64,000 nt of DNA from JACMLD01 sp044227095 (GTDB lineage Bacteria; Bacteroidota; Bacteroidia; Chitinophagales; Chitinophagaceae), in NCBI GenBank assembly GCA_044227095.1, contig JBGAFV010000001.1, positions 1,922,001 to 1,986,000 on the forward strand, read 5' to 3'. Below the pieces are notes generated by a model, which ran no database searches, was not told the DNA's origin, and saw only the letters and a list, made by a program, of their open reading frames with translations. Below, in pieces: positions 34,476 through 43,362 of the stretch. How positions within the stretch are numbered: position 1 is the first letter of the stretch; each line of letters starts with the position of its first letter. Both the position numbers and the translations under genes were made by a program.

Positions 34476-35912
34476 ATGACAAGAAAAGCTGCAATGACAG
34501 TTCTCCTCGTAACAACGCTGGGCTTTGTAACAAAAGCACAGTTGGGTGTAAGTTATGATCCCACTGTTCAGCCTACCGGAAATATTCAATATTTTAAACC
34601 AGCAGGTAATTTATTTGTTGGCGATTGTATTCCTTTTTATCACAACAATACTTATTACTTATACTGGCTGCTCGACTCTGGCCATCACTCTGCACTGGGC
34701 GGTCTTGGCGGACATCAGTGGGCATTAAGTACTTCAACAGATTTAAAAACCTGGAAGCATTACCCGGTAGTGTTGGGTATAGATGAGGCATGGGAGAAAT
34801 CAATTTGCACAGGGTCGGTTGTTTATTTCAAAAATAAATTTTACGCTTTTTACGCAACAAGGTTAATAGATAGTGATGGAAAAGTAAATGAACAATTAAG
34901 TTATGCTATAAGCGATGATGGAATTCATTTTAATAAACAAAAACCTAATCCCTTTTATACTGCTGCGCCTGGTTACAATAAAAGAAATTTTCGGGATCCA
35001 AAAGTAAGTACAGACGATAAAGGCGTATTTCATTTGTTTGTGTCTTCTGCTAAAGAAGAATCGCCAACGGGCGACAATGGCGCATTGGTACATCTTACAT
35101 CAACAGATCTCAAAACATGGACGGTGCTGGAGCCTGTAATTTATGGTGAAAGTGATGTGCCCGAATGTCCGGATTATTTTCAATGGAAGGGTTGGTACTA
35201 TCTTATTTACGGACAGGGCGGCAATACGTTTTATCTTAAATCAAAAAAACCATATGGCCCCTGGGAATCTCCGCGTTACCAGGCATTGAATGAAGATTGG
35301 GTGAACGTAGCAAAGACTGCAGCATTTACCAATGGACGCCGCATACTTGCAGGTTGGGTTCCTAATAAAAAAAATAATGAAGACAATGGACATGAAATAT
35401 TTGGTGGCAATATTGTTATTCGTGAATTGGGCCAGGAAACTGATGGAACCCTGAATACTTTTTTTCCATCTGAAGCAATGCCATCTGCAGGTGCAACAAT
35501 TGCATCGGTAAACAGCCGTACAATTAATGCAGCAAACGGGCTTGATGCTTTCTTTTTTGAAAACCTGCCCGGCGACTATATGATTAGTTTTGATGCAGAA
35601 CAAACTACAGCAACGGCTGCGTTTGGCGTTTACCTGCGGTCTGATAAAAATGGTGGTTCATCGTACAAACTAAGTTTCTTGCCACAAGATCGTATGGTGG
35701 GCCTTGCAGACACACATATAACTGCAGTAGAAGGGTTAAACAAAAAAATAAAAGTGCAGGTAATAGTAAAGGGCGATATAATTGATGTATGCATTGATGG
35801 CAAACGTTGTATAGACAACAGGCTGTACCTAAAGAAAGGAAGCAACGCTGGGTTTTTTGTAAAGCATGGCAGCGTTTTATTCAGTTCAGTTAAAATTGTG
35901 GCATTGAAATAA
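34476..35912 (+). CDS. GH32-like (beta-fructosidase superfamily) glycosidase, exported
   Basis: A 478-residue protein with a signal peptide ending TKAQ. The five-bladed propeller shows three acidic motifs in order: GDCIPFY (Asp50, nucleophile position), FRDPKV (Asp174, transition-state stabiliser) and ECPDYF (Glu230, acid/base), matching the RDP and EC motifs of GH32. The usual WMNDPNG motif is replaced by LFVGDCIPF. The C-terminal third forms the sandwich domain (SFDAEQTTATAAFGVYLRSD). GH32 enzymes release fructose from sucrose, inulin or levan; the altered first motif leaves the substrate open. No transporter or fructokinase gene is adjacent. Confidence 0.82.
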   Translation: MTRKAAMTVLLVTTLGFVTKAQLGVSYDPTVQPTGNIQYFKPAGNLFVGDCIPFYHNNTYYLYWLLDSGHHSALGGLGGHQWALSTSTDLKTWKHYPVVLGIDEAWEKSICTGSVVYFKNKFYAFYATRLIDSDGKVNEQLSYAISDDGIHFNKQKPNPFYTAAPGYNKRNFRDPKVSTDDKGVFHLFVSSAKEESPTGDNGALVHLTSTDLKTWTVLEPVIYGESDVPECPDYFQWKGWYYLIYGQGGNTFYLKSKKPYGPWESPRYQALNEDWVNVAKTAAFTNGRRILAGWVPNKKNNEDNGHEIFGGNIVIRELGQETDGTLNTFFPSEAMPSAGATIASVNSRTINAANGLDAFFFENLPGDYMISFDAEQTTATAAFGVYLRSDKNGGSSYKLSFLPQDRMVGLADTHITAVEGLNKKIKVQVIVKGDIIDVCIDGKRCIDNRLYLKKGSNAGFFVKHGSVLFSSVKIVALK

Positions 35913-36021
35913 TAATGCCACGGTTATTTTAATATTGCTGAAGGAAGATCTTAGCAATGACCCAGCAATTAAAAGGAATGATTAATAACCAGGATTAGTA
36001 TTTTTAGCTTAAAAATTACGA

Positions 36022-36624
36022 ATGTCAATACAATCTCTCACAAGCGATTCTTTAAAAATAAAATATTATACCAAAGGCGAACTTATTTTTAATGAAGGCG
36101 CTGCAGCCCGCTTCTTTTATGAAATACAAAATGGTGAGGTAAAGATTGCAAACCGAAATGATGAAGGCAAAGAGTTTATACAGGGTGTATATAAACAAGG
36201 CGATAGTTTTGGTGTACCACCTTTAATTTGTGATAAACCATACCCCGCTGCTGCATATGCGCATACAGATTGTGCAGTATATGTGGTGGCAAAAGAACAG
36301 TTTCTTGCGTTAATGAGAGATAATTATGATTTTCATTTTGCCATTACAAAAATGTTGGGCAACCGTTTATTGTTTAAAGCTATGATGCTGGATGAAGTAG
36401 CCAACCAAGAAGGGGAGCATCGCCTGTTAACACTTATTCATTACCTGATGGCGCAAAAGGATTTAGCTAATAAAACACTTGATATAACCAAACAACAACT
36501 GGCAGACATGACCGGCCTGCGTGTTGAAACTGTTATCCGTATTATGAAATCAATAGAAGACAAAGGGATGATTACAACCAGCCGGGGAAGCATTGTTTGC
36601 AACACGCATAAAAAAAATCAATAG
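36022..36624 (+). CDS. Crp/Fnr family transcription regulator
   Basis: A 200-residue regulator with a cNMP-binding-like beta roll (residues about 10-115, GELIFNEGAAARFFYEIQNGEVKI) and a C-terminal winged helix (DITKQQLADMTGLRVETVIRIMKSIEDKGMI). No N-terminal cysteine cluster is present, so it is not a classical iron-sulfur FNR. The pocket lacks the canonical Arg-Ser pair of CRP as far as I can see. The genes downstream (cupin, truncated hemoglobin) suggest a link to oxygen or nitric oxide response. Confidence 0.92.
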   Translation: MSIQSLTSDSLKIKYYTKGELIFNEGAAARFFYEIQNGEVKIANRNDEGKEFIQGVYKQGDSFGVPPLICDKPYPAAAYAHTDCAVYVVAKEQFLALMRDNYDFHFAITKMLGNRLLFKAMMLDEVANQEGEHRLLTLIHYLMAQKDLANKTLDITKQQLADMTGLRVETVIRIMKSIEDKGMITTSRGSIVCNTHKKNQ

Positions 36625-36750
36625 AGCACTCACCTGGTACAACACTATTTACAACTTCTTTTATTTGCTATACCGTTATGCCCAGCCTTACTCCTGCACT
36701 GGCAGTAATTCTCTATGACGTATATCATATTCTGCAGCAATAGTGCACGG

Positions 36751-36758
36751 TAGCTTTG
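36751..36758 (+). promoter_or_regulatory. TAGCTTTG -7 box of the cupin gene
   Basis: An exact TAnnTTTG match ending 16 bases before the cupin start at 36775. Confidence 0.5.
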
Positions 36759-36774
36759 TGCAAAACAAATTATC

Positions 36775-37068
36775 ATGCACCATACTGCAAATGACCTGGT
36801 ATTTACTGAAGGCAAAATCCAAAACAGCATTGTATATAAGAATGACAACCAGCGAGCCATTATAATGGCTGTTTCAAAAGATTTTCAGATACAACCACAT
36901 ACATCGGCTAGTCATGCAATGGCTATTATTACCGAAGGTGAAGTGCTGGTAAAACTTAATGGCAAAGCATATACATTAAAGCAGGGGGATAGTATACAGT
37001 TTGAAAAAGATGCGGTACACTCCCTGCATCCTATAACCGATTTTAAAATGTACCTCATTAAATTTTGA
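36775..37068 (+). CDS. Small cupin-domain protein
   Basis: A 97-residue single-domain cupin. Motif 1 is around QIQPHTSASHAMAIITEGEVLVKLNG, with GDSIQFEKDAVHSLHPI as motif 2; the His and Glu residues give a likely metal site. Function cannot be told from the fold: these proteins range from sugar isomerases to metal-bound oxygenases and regulators. It has its own promoter and is followed 18 bp later by the truncated hemoglobin, so the two are probably cotranscribed. Confidence 0.85.
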   Translation: MHHTANDLVFTEGKIQNSIVYKNDNQRAIIMAVSKDFQIQPHTSASHAMAIITEGEVLVKLNGKAYTLKQGDSIQFEKDAVHSLHPITDFKMYLIKF

Positions 37069-37086
37069 TAAAGTAGAACCTTCAAT

Positions 37087-37485
37087 ATGTTACAACCAAT
37101 GAATGATATTCAAACGAAAGATGATATAAAACGATTGGTTGATGCGTTTTATAGTCGTGTAAAAAAAGATGAATTACTTGGGCCGGTTTTTCATGAGAAA
37201 ATTAAAGACTGGGGGCCTCACCTGGAACTAATGTATGATTTCTGGAATACAGTTTTATTTGGAAAATCCGGTTATCGTGGCAATCCTTTCTCTAAGCATA
37301 TAACATTGCCAGTAAAAGCAGAACATTTTGCCAGGTGGGTAAAGCTATTTCACGAAACACTGGATGCACTCTTTGAAGGCATTGTTGCAAACAATGCCAA
37401 AAGCAAAGCCAGTAAAATTAGTTTATTGTTCCAGCATAAATTAAATGAATTACAAAGTGCCAAAAAGGATCTGCCTGTAAGTTGA
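37087..37485 (+). CDS. Group III truncated hemoglobin
   Basis: A 132-residue globin of the two-over-two type. VDAFYSRVKKDELLGPVF begins helix A/B, WNTVLFGKSGYRGNPFSKH is the E-helix region typical of group III, and the proximal His lies in KAEHFARWVKLF. The protein binds oxygen or nitric oxide at heme; group III members are tied to microaerobic life or NO detoxification. A second Met at 37099 (MNDIQTKDD) is an equally likely start. It is preceded by the cupin gene and the Crp/Fnr gene. Confidence 0.92.
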   Translation: MLQPMNDIQTKDDIKRLVDAFYSRVKKDELLGPVFHEKIKDWGPHLELMYDFWNTVLFGKSGYRGNPFSKHITLPVKAEHFARWVKLFHETLDALFEGIVANNAKSKASKISLLFQHKLNELQSAKKDLPVS

Positions 37486-37611
37486 AACAATTGGTTTGCT
37501 GTTTAGGTATAATAAATACAGCAGTGGAAATTTGTTTCTATAAAAAAAGATAAATAAAACACTTGTTTTTGTAGTATGACATAGCTCATAAAGCAGCACC
37601 AGTAAGGCAAG

Positions 37612-37619
37612 TAGTTTTG
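37612..37619 (+). promoter_or_regulatory. TAGTTTTG -7 box of the small membrane protein gene
   Basis: An exact TAnnTTTG match ending 20 bases before the start codon at 37640. Confidence 0.5.
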
Positions 37620-37639
37620 TAGTCTAAAAGAGATAAATT

Positions 37640-38008
37640 ATGAAAGAAATAACTGTACAGGCAAAAGAATTATTGGGCAATAAAGGTTACCATCCACACC
37701 GTAAACATCTCGTCAGCAATATTAAAACATGGATAAAAGAAAAAGAGCCTGAATGGGAATTTAACCGCTTTGGCATAGCAGCTACTGGTATATTTATACA
37801 GGTTACAGTGGCAGCAATTATGCTTACGGCGCTTACACTGGCAGGTGCATCTGTACTCCTTTACTGTGTGGGTATTTTCTTTGCATTTATGGCAAATAGT
37901 GTGGCATTTGCGCAGGCGCCAATGCGCTGGCTTTTACCCGTATTTGCCTTGAGTATTTTAGTGAATTCTGTGCTGGCATTAGTGTATGGTATACAGCTGA
38001 TATTTTAA
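37640..38008 (+). CDS. Small three-helix membrane protein, unknown function
   Basis: A 122-residue protein with a basic soluble N-terminus (residues 1-45, KELLGNKGYHPHRKHLVSNIKTW) and three membrane helices (about 50-70, 73-93 and 98-120). The family is not recognised. The promoter box upstream and good coding character support it as real. Confidence 0.75.
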   Translation: MKEITVQAKELLGNKGYHPHRKHLVSNIKTWIKEKEPEWEFNRFGIAATGIFIQVTVAAIMLTALTLAGASVLLYCVGIFFAFMANSVAFAQAPMRWLLPVFALSILVNSVLALVYGIQLIF

Positions 38009-38089
38009 TACTTGTACAATATGTTACAGGCCTGTGATACAACCAGCAGTAGTAGCAGCCTCATGCACACTGCTGCAATACAAACAACG

Positions 38090-38119
38090 TTGAAAAATAG
38101 TTGGGCTACCTTACCTTTG
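38090..38119 (+). promoter_or_regulatory. TTG/TACCTTTG promoter of the 5'-nucleotidase
   Basis: TTG at 38090-38092, a 19-bp spacer and TACCTTTG at 38112-38119 give a full promoter, 36 bases before the start codon at 38156. Confidence 0.6.
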
Positions 38120-38155
38120 TTGCAAGTGAATAAATACTAATTATAAAAAGGAAAT

Positions 38156-39139
38156 ATGCCCCTGTCACTCAGCGAAACATTGGTAATAGGAATTTCTTCA
38201 AGGGCTTTGTTTGATCTTGAAGAAGAGAACAGTTTATTTATGAGCCAGGGTGTTGTAGAATACCGTAAGCTGCAAAAAGAAAGAGAACATGTATTGCTGA
38301 AGCCGGGCACGGGTTTTCATGTAGTAAAAGCATTACTGAATTTAAACTCACTATCCAACGAAAGATTGGTAGAGGTAATTGTAATGTCTAAGAATAGCCC
38401 GGAAACAGGCGTACGTGTACTAAATTCTATTCAGCATTATGGATTAGATATAACACGTTCTGCTTTTACGGGCGGAGAGTCTTTGTACCAATACATGGAA
38501 GCGTTTGATGTGGACCTGTTTTTATCTATGGAAGAAAATGAAGTGCAGAAAGTAATTGATTCTGGTGTTACTTCTGCAGCGCTTATATATGATCCACCTG
38601 TTGGTTTTGAAGCTGAAACATCCACTGTACGAATTGCTTTTGATGCAGATGCTGTTTTGTTTTCTGATGAGTCTGAACTGATTTACAAATCGCAGGGAAT
38701 AGAAGCTTTTCATGCTAATGAAAAAGCAAACCAGCACAAAGCAATGGCAGAAGGGCCGCATGCAAAATTGCTGAAAATGCTTTCTGCTATTCAAAAGAAA
38801 ATGCAAACCGGTGTTGAGCTATCGCCATTGCGCATTGCAATAGTAACTGCAAGAAACAGCCCTTCTCATATGCGGGTGATAAACACCATGCGTGAATGGG
38901 ATGTGTATGTAGATGAAGCCTTTTTTCTTGGGGGAATTTCTAAAGACAAAATATTGCATGCTTTTAAGGCGCATATCTTTTTCGATGACCAGGATGCACA
39001 TCTTAAACCTGCTATGAAACTGGTACCAAGTGCAAGGGTTCCTTATAATTCTTCTTCTCCATTGTATGTAAAAAGCAAAGAAGAAGAAACCGCAAAATTC
39101 AATAGTGATAAGATTGAAATTAAAAAACTGAAATCATAA
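38156..39139 (+). CDS. 5'-nucleotidase (cytosolic cN-I type)
   Basis: A 327-residue protein of the PF06189-type 5'-nucleotidase family, named after vertebrate cytosolic cN-I. The HAD-like core shows VIGISSRALFDLEEEN at the N-terminus, VIVMSKNSPETGVRVLNS, IAFDADAVLFSDESE, and the C-terminal FFDDQDAHL metal motif. It should dephosphorylate nucleoside monophosphates in the cytosol. The first strand has SSRALFD where classic HADs have DxD, as is normal for this family. The PPC-domain gene follows 27 bp later. Confidence 0.85.
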   Translation: MPLSLSETLVIGISSRALFDLEEENSLFMSQGVVEYRKLQKEREHVLLKPGTGFHVVKALLNLNSLSNERLVEVIVMSKNSPETGVRVLNSIQHYGLDITRSAFTGGESLYQYMEAFDVDLFLSMEENEVQKVIDSGVTSAALIYDPPVGFEAETSTVRIAFDADAVLFSDESELIYKSQGIEAFHANEKANQHKAMAEGPHAKLLKMLSAIQKKMQTGVELSPLRIAIVTARNSPSHMRVINTMREWDVYVDEAFFLGGISKDKILHAFKAHIFFDDQDAHLKPAMKLVPSARVPYNSSSPLYVKSKEEETAKFNSDKIEIKKLKS

Positions 39140-39166
39140 TACTGAAATCATATTAAACAGGTAATC

Positions 39167-39682
39167 ATGAAAATAACTTCACTCGTTGTAATGCTTTTCA
39201 TTTCTTGTATTGCAAAAGCGCAAACAACAACTGTTACCGCCGCAGATCTTGATTACCGCAAAGATGGCAATGGTTACCTGCTGGTATTGAAGCGTGGCCA
39301 GCCGCTTATTGCCAGTCTTAACGCTTTTATGGAAAAAGAAAAACTGCCTGGTGCAAGTATTTCTGGCATTGGCGCTGTACAGGATGCAGAAGTAGCGTAT
39401 TATGATATTAATGCCAAAGCGTACAAGTACAAAAAATTTGAAGGCTCAATGGAGGTGCTTTCATTACAGGGCAATATTGGCTACTTTGAAAACAAACCAA
39501 TTGTTCACCCGCATATTACATTAGGAGCTTCAGATTTTACAGTACACGGCGGCCATGTAAAAGAAGCCATTGTGTCTTTAATACTTGAAATTTTTATAAC
39601 ACCTACCACCAAACCTATTACAAGAGAGTGGAACAAAGAATTTCCCGGACTGCGAACAATGAAAACAGTTCGTGAAGAATAA
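39167..39682 (+). CDS. PPC/DUF296 domain protein with signal peptide
   Basis: A 171-residue protein. The N-terminus (SLVVMLFISCIAKAQ) is a clear signal peptide, followed by a complete PPC domain: KRGQPLIASLNAFMEKEKLPGASISGIGAVQDAEV, then HPHITLGASDFTVHGGHVKEAIV with the conserved His residues that bind metal in trimeric PPC proteins. PPC domains are best known next to AT-hooks in plant DNA-binding proteins, so an exported version is notable and suggests a metal-dependent role unrelated to DNA. It is likely cotranscribed with the 5'-nucleotidase. Confidence 0.88.
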   Translation: MKITSLVVMLFISCIAKAQTTTVTAADLDYRKDGNGYLLVLKRGQPLIASLNAFMEKEKLPGASISGIGAVQDAEVAYYDINAKAYKYKKFEGSMEVLSLQGNIGYFENKPIVHPHITLGASDFTVHGGHVKEAIVSLILEIFITPTTKPITREWNKEFPGLRTMKTVREE

Positions 39683-39863
39683 TGTTCAAAAGAAATTATG
39701 CCTTGCTTTCTTTTTCTTAAACTACAGCTTGTACAATAATTTCTATCCGAAATTCTATTGCAACGCTAAAATGATAATCAAAAAATAACACAGTGTTTAT
39801 ATTATATACGCAGCGTTTTTCTTTTTTTTGAAAAAGCTACTTTCTAATTAATAAATAATTATT

Positions 39864-40136
39864 GTGTCATTTATCAGCCCCGCAGCGCATAAAAAATTTG
39901 TAGAACAGTGCCAGGCGCTTATTAATAAAATATCAGCGGTAGAACAGGCAGATGAAAAGGCTTTGCAGTTAAAAGCAGACCTCGAAGCCCTCCAACAATT
40001 ATTGGACAATTACCTCAAAACAATGGAACGCATTCCGGAGCTAACCCGTTCTTACAACGATTTGCAAAGGCGCATACGTGTTAATGCAAGAAAAATGCAG
40101 CCTGCAAAAAACGGTTATACGAGGCGAAGTCACTAG
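39864..40136 (+). CDS. Small coiled-coil protein, unknown function
   Basis: A 90-residue, highly charged, helical protein starting at a GTG. Residues about 10-65 form a likely coiled coil (NKISAVEQADEKALQLKADLEALQQLLDNYL), and the tail is basic (QRRIRVNARKMQPAKNG). No family is recognised. Coding status is likely but not certain; it has no promoter box in the visible AT-rich stretch upstream. Confidence 0.55.
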   Translation: MSFISPAAHKKFVEQCQALINKISAVEQADEKALQLKADLEALQQLLDNYLKTMERIPELTRSYNDLQRRIRVNARKMQPAKNGYTRRSH

Positions 40137-40384
40137 TACATTCATTGCTGCATTGTATAAAGATTCCGTAAATAAATGCGGGAATGATAATATGTTATCC
40201 AAAGGTTTATTACTTGCAGAATGGCTTTTAAAACATCCGGGGTTACTTTTTAGCAACACAAGTTTTTTTGATAACGTTAGCATAAACATGTGGCAATATT
40301 GCGCTAACATGAGTTTGTTACTTTGGTGGAGCATTAGTTTGAAAGCAATAGAATCAAAAAGGGTTAGATTTTTCTTAGCAGTAG
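40137..40384. other. Gap without a supported gene before a terminator
   Basis: An open frame on the plus strand spans 40078-40413, but it overlaps the small coiled-coil gene and ends inside the terminator hairpin, so it is treated as chance. I see nothing else in this stretch. Confidence 0.6.
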
Positions 40385-40411
40385 TGCCCCGGTTTCTACC
40401 AGGGCATTTTT
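40385..40411 (+). terminator. Rho-independent terminator
   Basis: TGCCCCGG (40385-40392) pairs with CCAGGGCA (40399-40406) with one mismatch, followed by TTTTT. It would end the small coiled-coil gene's transcript. Confidence 0.8.
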
Positions 40412-40523
40412 AATTCAAGGGCTTTTTGTAAAGCCATTTCTCAATTGTTATCTAATGGTTACCGCGGTATTACCAAATTATTACGGAAGTATTAAGCTGT
40501 AGTTATGTTATCTGATGAACAAC

Positions 40524-40551
40524 TTGCGGGTGCTGCGCACAATTATTTTTG
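40524..40551 (+). promoter_or_regulatory. TTG/TATTTTTG promoter of the TonB receptor
   Basis: TTG at 40524-40526, a 17-bp spacer and TATTTTTG at 40544-40551 form a full promoter. The box ends 15 bases before the ATG at 40567, which supports that start over the longer frame opening at 40549. Confidence 0.65.
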
Positions 40552-40566
40552 CGCAAAATAACTGCA

Positions 40567-43338
40567 ATGAATTTCAGGATTGTAACCAAACCGCTTTTTA
40601 TTCTTCTCTTTTCTTTTCTTTCATTGTATTCATTTGCGGGTGGTATAAAAGGTAAAGTGACCGATGCAAAAACAGCGGAACCACTTGCAGGTGCTACTGT
40701 TTCACTTGAGGATACAAAATATAAAACCGTTGTAAATCTCGATGGAAGCTTTGTTTTTAAGAATATTCCAGCAGGCACATATGAGCTGCATGTAAAAATG
40801 GTGGGGTATGAAAAATTAAAAGATCAAAAGATAACGGTGACAGATGGAAATGCAGTGCAGGAAATAAATTTTTTGCTGGAAGTAGAAAGCAAAGAATTGT
40901 CTGGAGTTTCAGTTACAGGACGTGCAAATGGAGAAACCGATAAGGGTGTACGAAGAATGGAAAAAAATTCCGACATTATTCAGAATATTTTATCTGCAAA
41001 AACGATTCAGCTATTGCCCGATGTAACCGTTGCTAATGCACTACAACGCATGAGCGGCATTACAATTGAACGCAGCAGCAGTGGCGAAGGACGTTATGCC
41101 ATTATTCGCGGAATGGATCAACGGTATAACAGTACACTGGTTAATGGTATTAAAATACCAAGTCCGGATGATAAATACCGTTACGTACCAATGGATATTT
41201 TTCCTTCTGATCTGCTGGAAAGGTTAGAAGTGTATAAAACGCTTACACCTTCTATGGAAGGCGACGCTATTGGCGGAACCATGAACCTGGTAATGAAGAA
41301 TGCGCCTGATAAAGCCATGCTGCAGATAAATGTAGCAGGTGGTTATAATACACTTTTTTCAGATCGGTCGTTTTCAACGTTTAATCATTCGGTTATAAGC
41401 ACCAAATCACCAGGCGAAATACATGGTGCAAATTATTTTGTAAGCCCATCAGAATTTTCAAAAGCAAATCTTGATTTTGCTAAAAAATCTTCTCCCATCA
41501 ATTCTACGCTTGGTGTAACATGGGGCAATCGTTTTTTAAATAAAAAACTCGGTGTAGTGCTGGCAGCAAGCTATCAAAATATTTACAGGGGTTCCAATTC
41601 AGATTTCTTTAAAGCCAACGCCCAACCATTGCCTAATAATATTCCACAGTTTGGCGATTTTCTTTTCAGGCAGTATTCAACCCAAAACAAACGGATTGGT
41701 ATAAACAACAAGTTTGATTATGTAATTAGCGATAGGAATAAAATATCATTATATAATCTTTACGTACACCAGGATGAATACCAGAGCCGCTATACTGTAG
41801 ACAGCTCTGCTTCTGCAAACGTAGGAACATTTGATATTTTAAATCGCAGCCGTTGGATAAAGCAAAGTATTTACAACTCTACATTGCATGGAGAACATCG
41901 CCTTAGTTCTGCATTTAAACTTGATTGGTCTGCTGTTTATTCTATGGCTAAAAATGCTGCACCAGACTGGGCAGAATATGATATTACCAATTCTGTTACA
42001 CAAGCAAACACTGGGTATCCTGGCAATTTAAAAAACATGAGCAGGCAATGGCTGCATAATAAAGACCGCGACCTTGCTGGTTATTTAAATATTGATTTAG
42101 TAGAGAAAGTTTTTAATACTCCTGTTGATTTTACATTTGGCGGATTGGTAAGAAATAAAAAACGTGATAATTTTTTTGATGAGTATGTTTTTCGCCCGGT
42201 TGTGAACAATGGCCAGCCGCAGATGTACACCAATATTTATGATGCCCAATGGACATTTAACGGGGGCGATAAAGTAAATCCTTCTTTTACAAACACTGCT
42301 AATACTTACACCGTTACAGAAAATATTACTGCTGGCTATGTACAGGCAAAATTTATGCTTACAAAAAAATTACAGGTATTGGGTGGTTTGAGAGTAGAGT
42401 ATACGCACCAAAAATATGAAACCGAACTACCTCCATCATTGGATAAGAAATTAGGCACCATTTATTATACAGACCTGTTGCCAAGCCTTCACTTTAAATA
42501 TGCTATTGACAAAAAACAGAACCTGCGCTTGTCTTATTACAAAGCAATCAGCAGACCTGGTTTTGGAGATATTGTTCCTACAGTTATACCGGGGGAATAT
42601 TATAACGAAGGTGGTAACCCATACGTTAAACATTCACGTGCAGATAATTTCGATTTGCGGTATGAGTTGTTTCCCAATGGCGCAGACCAAATTTTGCTCG
42701 GTGCTTTTTATAAACGCATAAAGAACCCGATAGAATATGGAATAACAACCTCTGGTACAACAGGCGGTGAAATATTTCAGCCTTTAAATTTTTCTGATTC
42801 TACACATAGTGGCGATGCTACGAACTATGGTTTTGAGGCAGTGGTAACAAAATATTTTGGCAAGTTTGGTGTATCTGCCAACTATACTTATACAAAATCG
42901 CAGATCACCTCGGCAAAGTATATACGCGGTGCGGCGAATGCTGTAACAGAAACAAGGCCATTACAAGGTCAGGCAGATCATATCGGTAACCTTTCATTGC
43001 TGTATAAAAATCCAAAATTAGGACTTGATGTACAAGTGGCATTTGTGTATACAGGTAAGAGAATTTCGCAGGTATCATTGTACTACGGACTTGATTACTG
43101 GCAACGTGCATTTACACAACTTGATTTCTCTCTTGAACAACGAATAGTAAAAGGTTTTTCTTTTTATGCAAAAATAAACAACCTAACCAATACACCCAGA
43201 AAGGTAGACATCTTGCAACCATTGTCTATTGTACCACCAACAAACAGGCCGCCAGAGCAGGAGAGTGAAAGTAAAATACTCGTTCAAAAGGATATTTATA
43301 AAATTTCATTTCTCGCAGGTTTCAGGTTTAAACTCTAA
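40567..43338 (+). CDS. TonB-dependent receptor with carboxypeptidase-like domain
   Basis: A 923-residue outer-membrane receptor with a signal peptide (LFILLFSFLSLYSFA). Residues about 20-105 form a CarboxypepD_reg-like domain (GKVTDAKTAEPLAGATVSL), then a plug domain (LLPDVTVANALQRMSGITIER, YAIIRGMDQRYNSTLVNGIKIPSPDD) and a 22-strand barrel ending in the aromatic FRFKL. The plug's DKYRYVPMDIFPSDLLERLEVYK is typical. It imports a ligand using TonB energy. No SusD partner is present; a lipoprotein with a beta-helix and two phosphatase-type enzymes follow, so the ligand may be a phosphorylated compound (inference). Confidence 0.93.
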   Translation: MNFRIVTKPLFILLFSFLSLYSFAGGIKGKVTDAKTAEPLAGATVSLEDTKYKTVVNLDGSFVFKNIPAGTYELHVKMVGYEKLKDQKITVTDGNAVQEINFLLEVESKELSGVSVTGRANGETDKGVRRMEKNSDIIQNILSAKTIQLLPDVTVANALQRMSGITIERSSSGEGRYAIIRGMDQRYNSTLVNGIKIPSPDDKYRYVPMDIFPSDLLERLEVYKTLTPSMEGDAIGGTMNLVMKNAPDKAMLQINVAGGYNTLFSDRSFSTFNHSVISTKSPGEIHGANYFVSPSEFSKANLDFAKKSSPINSTLGVTWGNRFLNKKLGVVLAASYQNIYRGSNSDFFKANAQPLPNNIPQFGDFLFRQYSTQNKRIGINNKFDYVISDRNKISLYNLYVHQDEYQSRYTVDSSASANVGTFDILNRSRWIKQSIYNSTLHGEHRLSSAFKLDWSAVYSMAKNAAPDWAEYDITNSVTQANTGYPGNLKNMSRQWLHNKDRDLAGYLNIDLVEKVFNTPVDFTFGGLVRNKKRDNFFDEYVFRPVVNNGQPQMYTNIYDAQWTFNGGDKVNPSFTNTANTYTVTENITAGYVQAKFMLTKKLQVLGGLRVEYTHQKYETELPPSLDKKLGTIYYTDLLPSLHFKYAIDKKQNLRLSYYKAISRPGFGDIVPTVIPGEYYNEGGNPYVKHSRADNFDLRYELFPNGADQILLGAFYKRIKNPIEYGITTSGTTGGEIFQPLNFSDSTHSGDATNYGFEAVVTKYFGKFGVSANYTYTKSQITSAKYIRGAANAVTETRPLQGQADHIGNLSLLYKNPKLGLDVQVAFVYTGKRISQVSLYYGLDYWQRAFTQLDFSLEQRIVKGFSFYAKINNLTNTPRKVDILQPLSIVPPTNRPPEQESESKILVQKDIYKISFLAGFRFKL

Positions 43339-43362
43339 TACCAACAAGCTAAAAGCATTTAT

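Noticed and set aside
40078..40413. 111-residue open frame on the plus strand
   Set aside because: It overlaps the small coiled-coil gene and its last codons are the stem and T run of a terminator. The translation has no family features.
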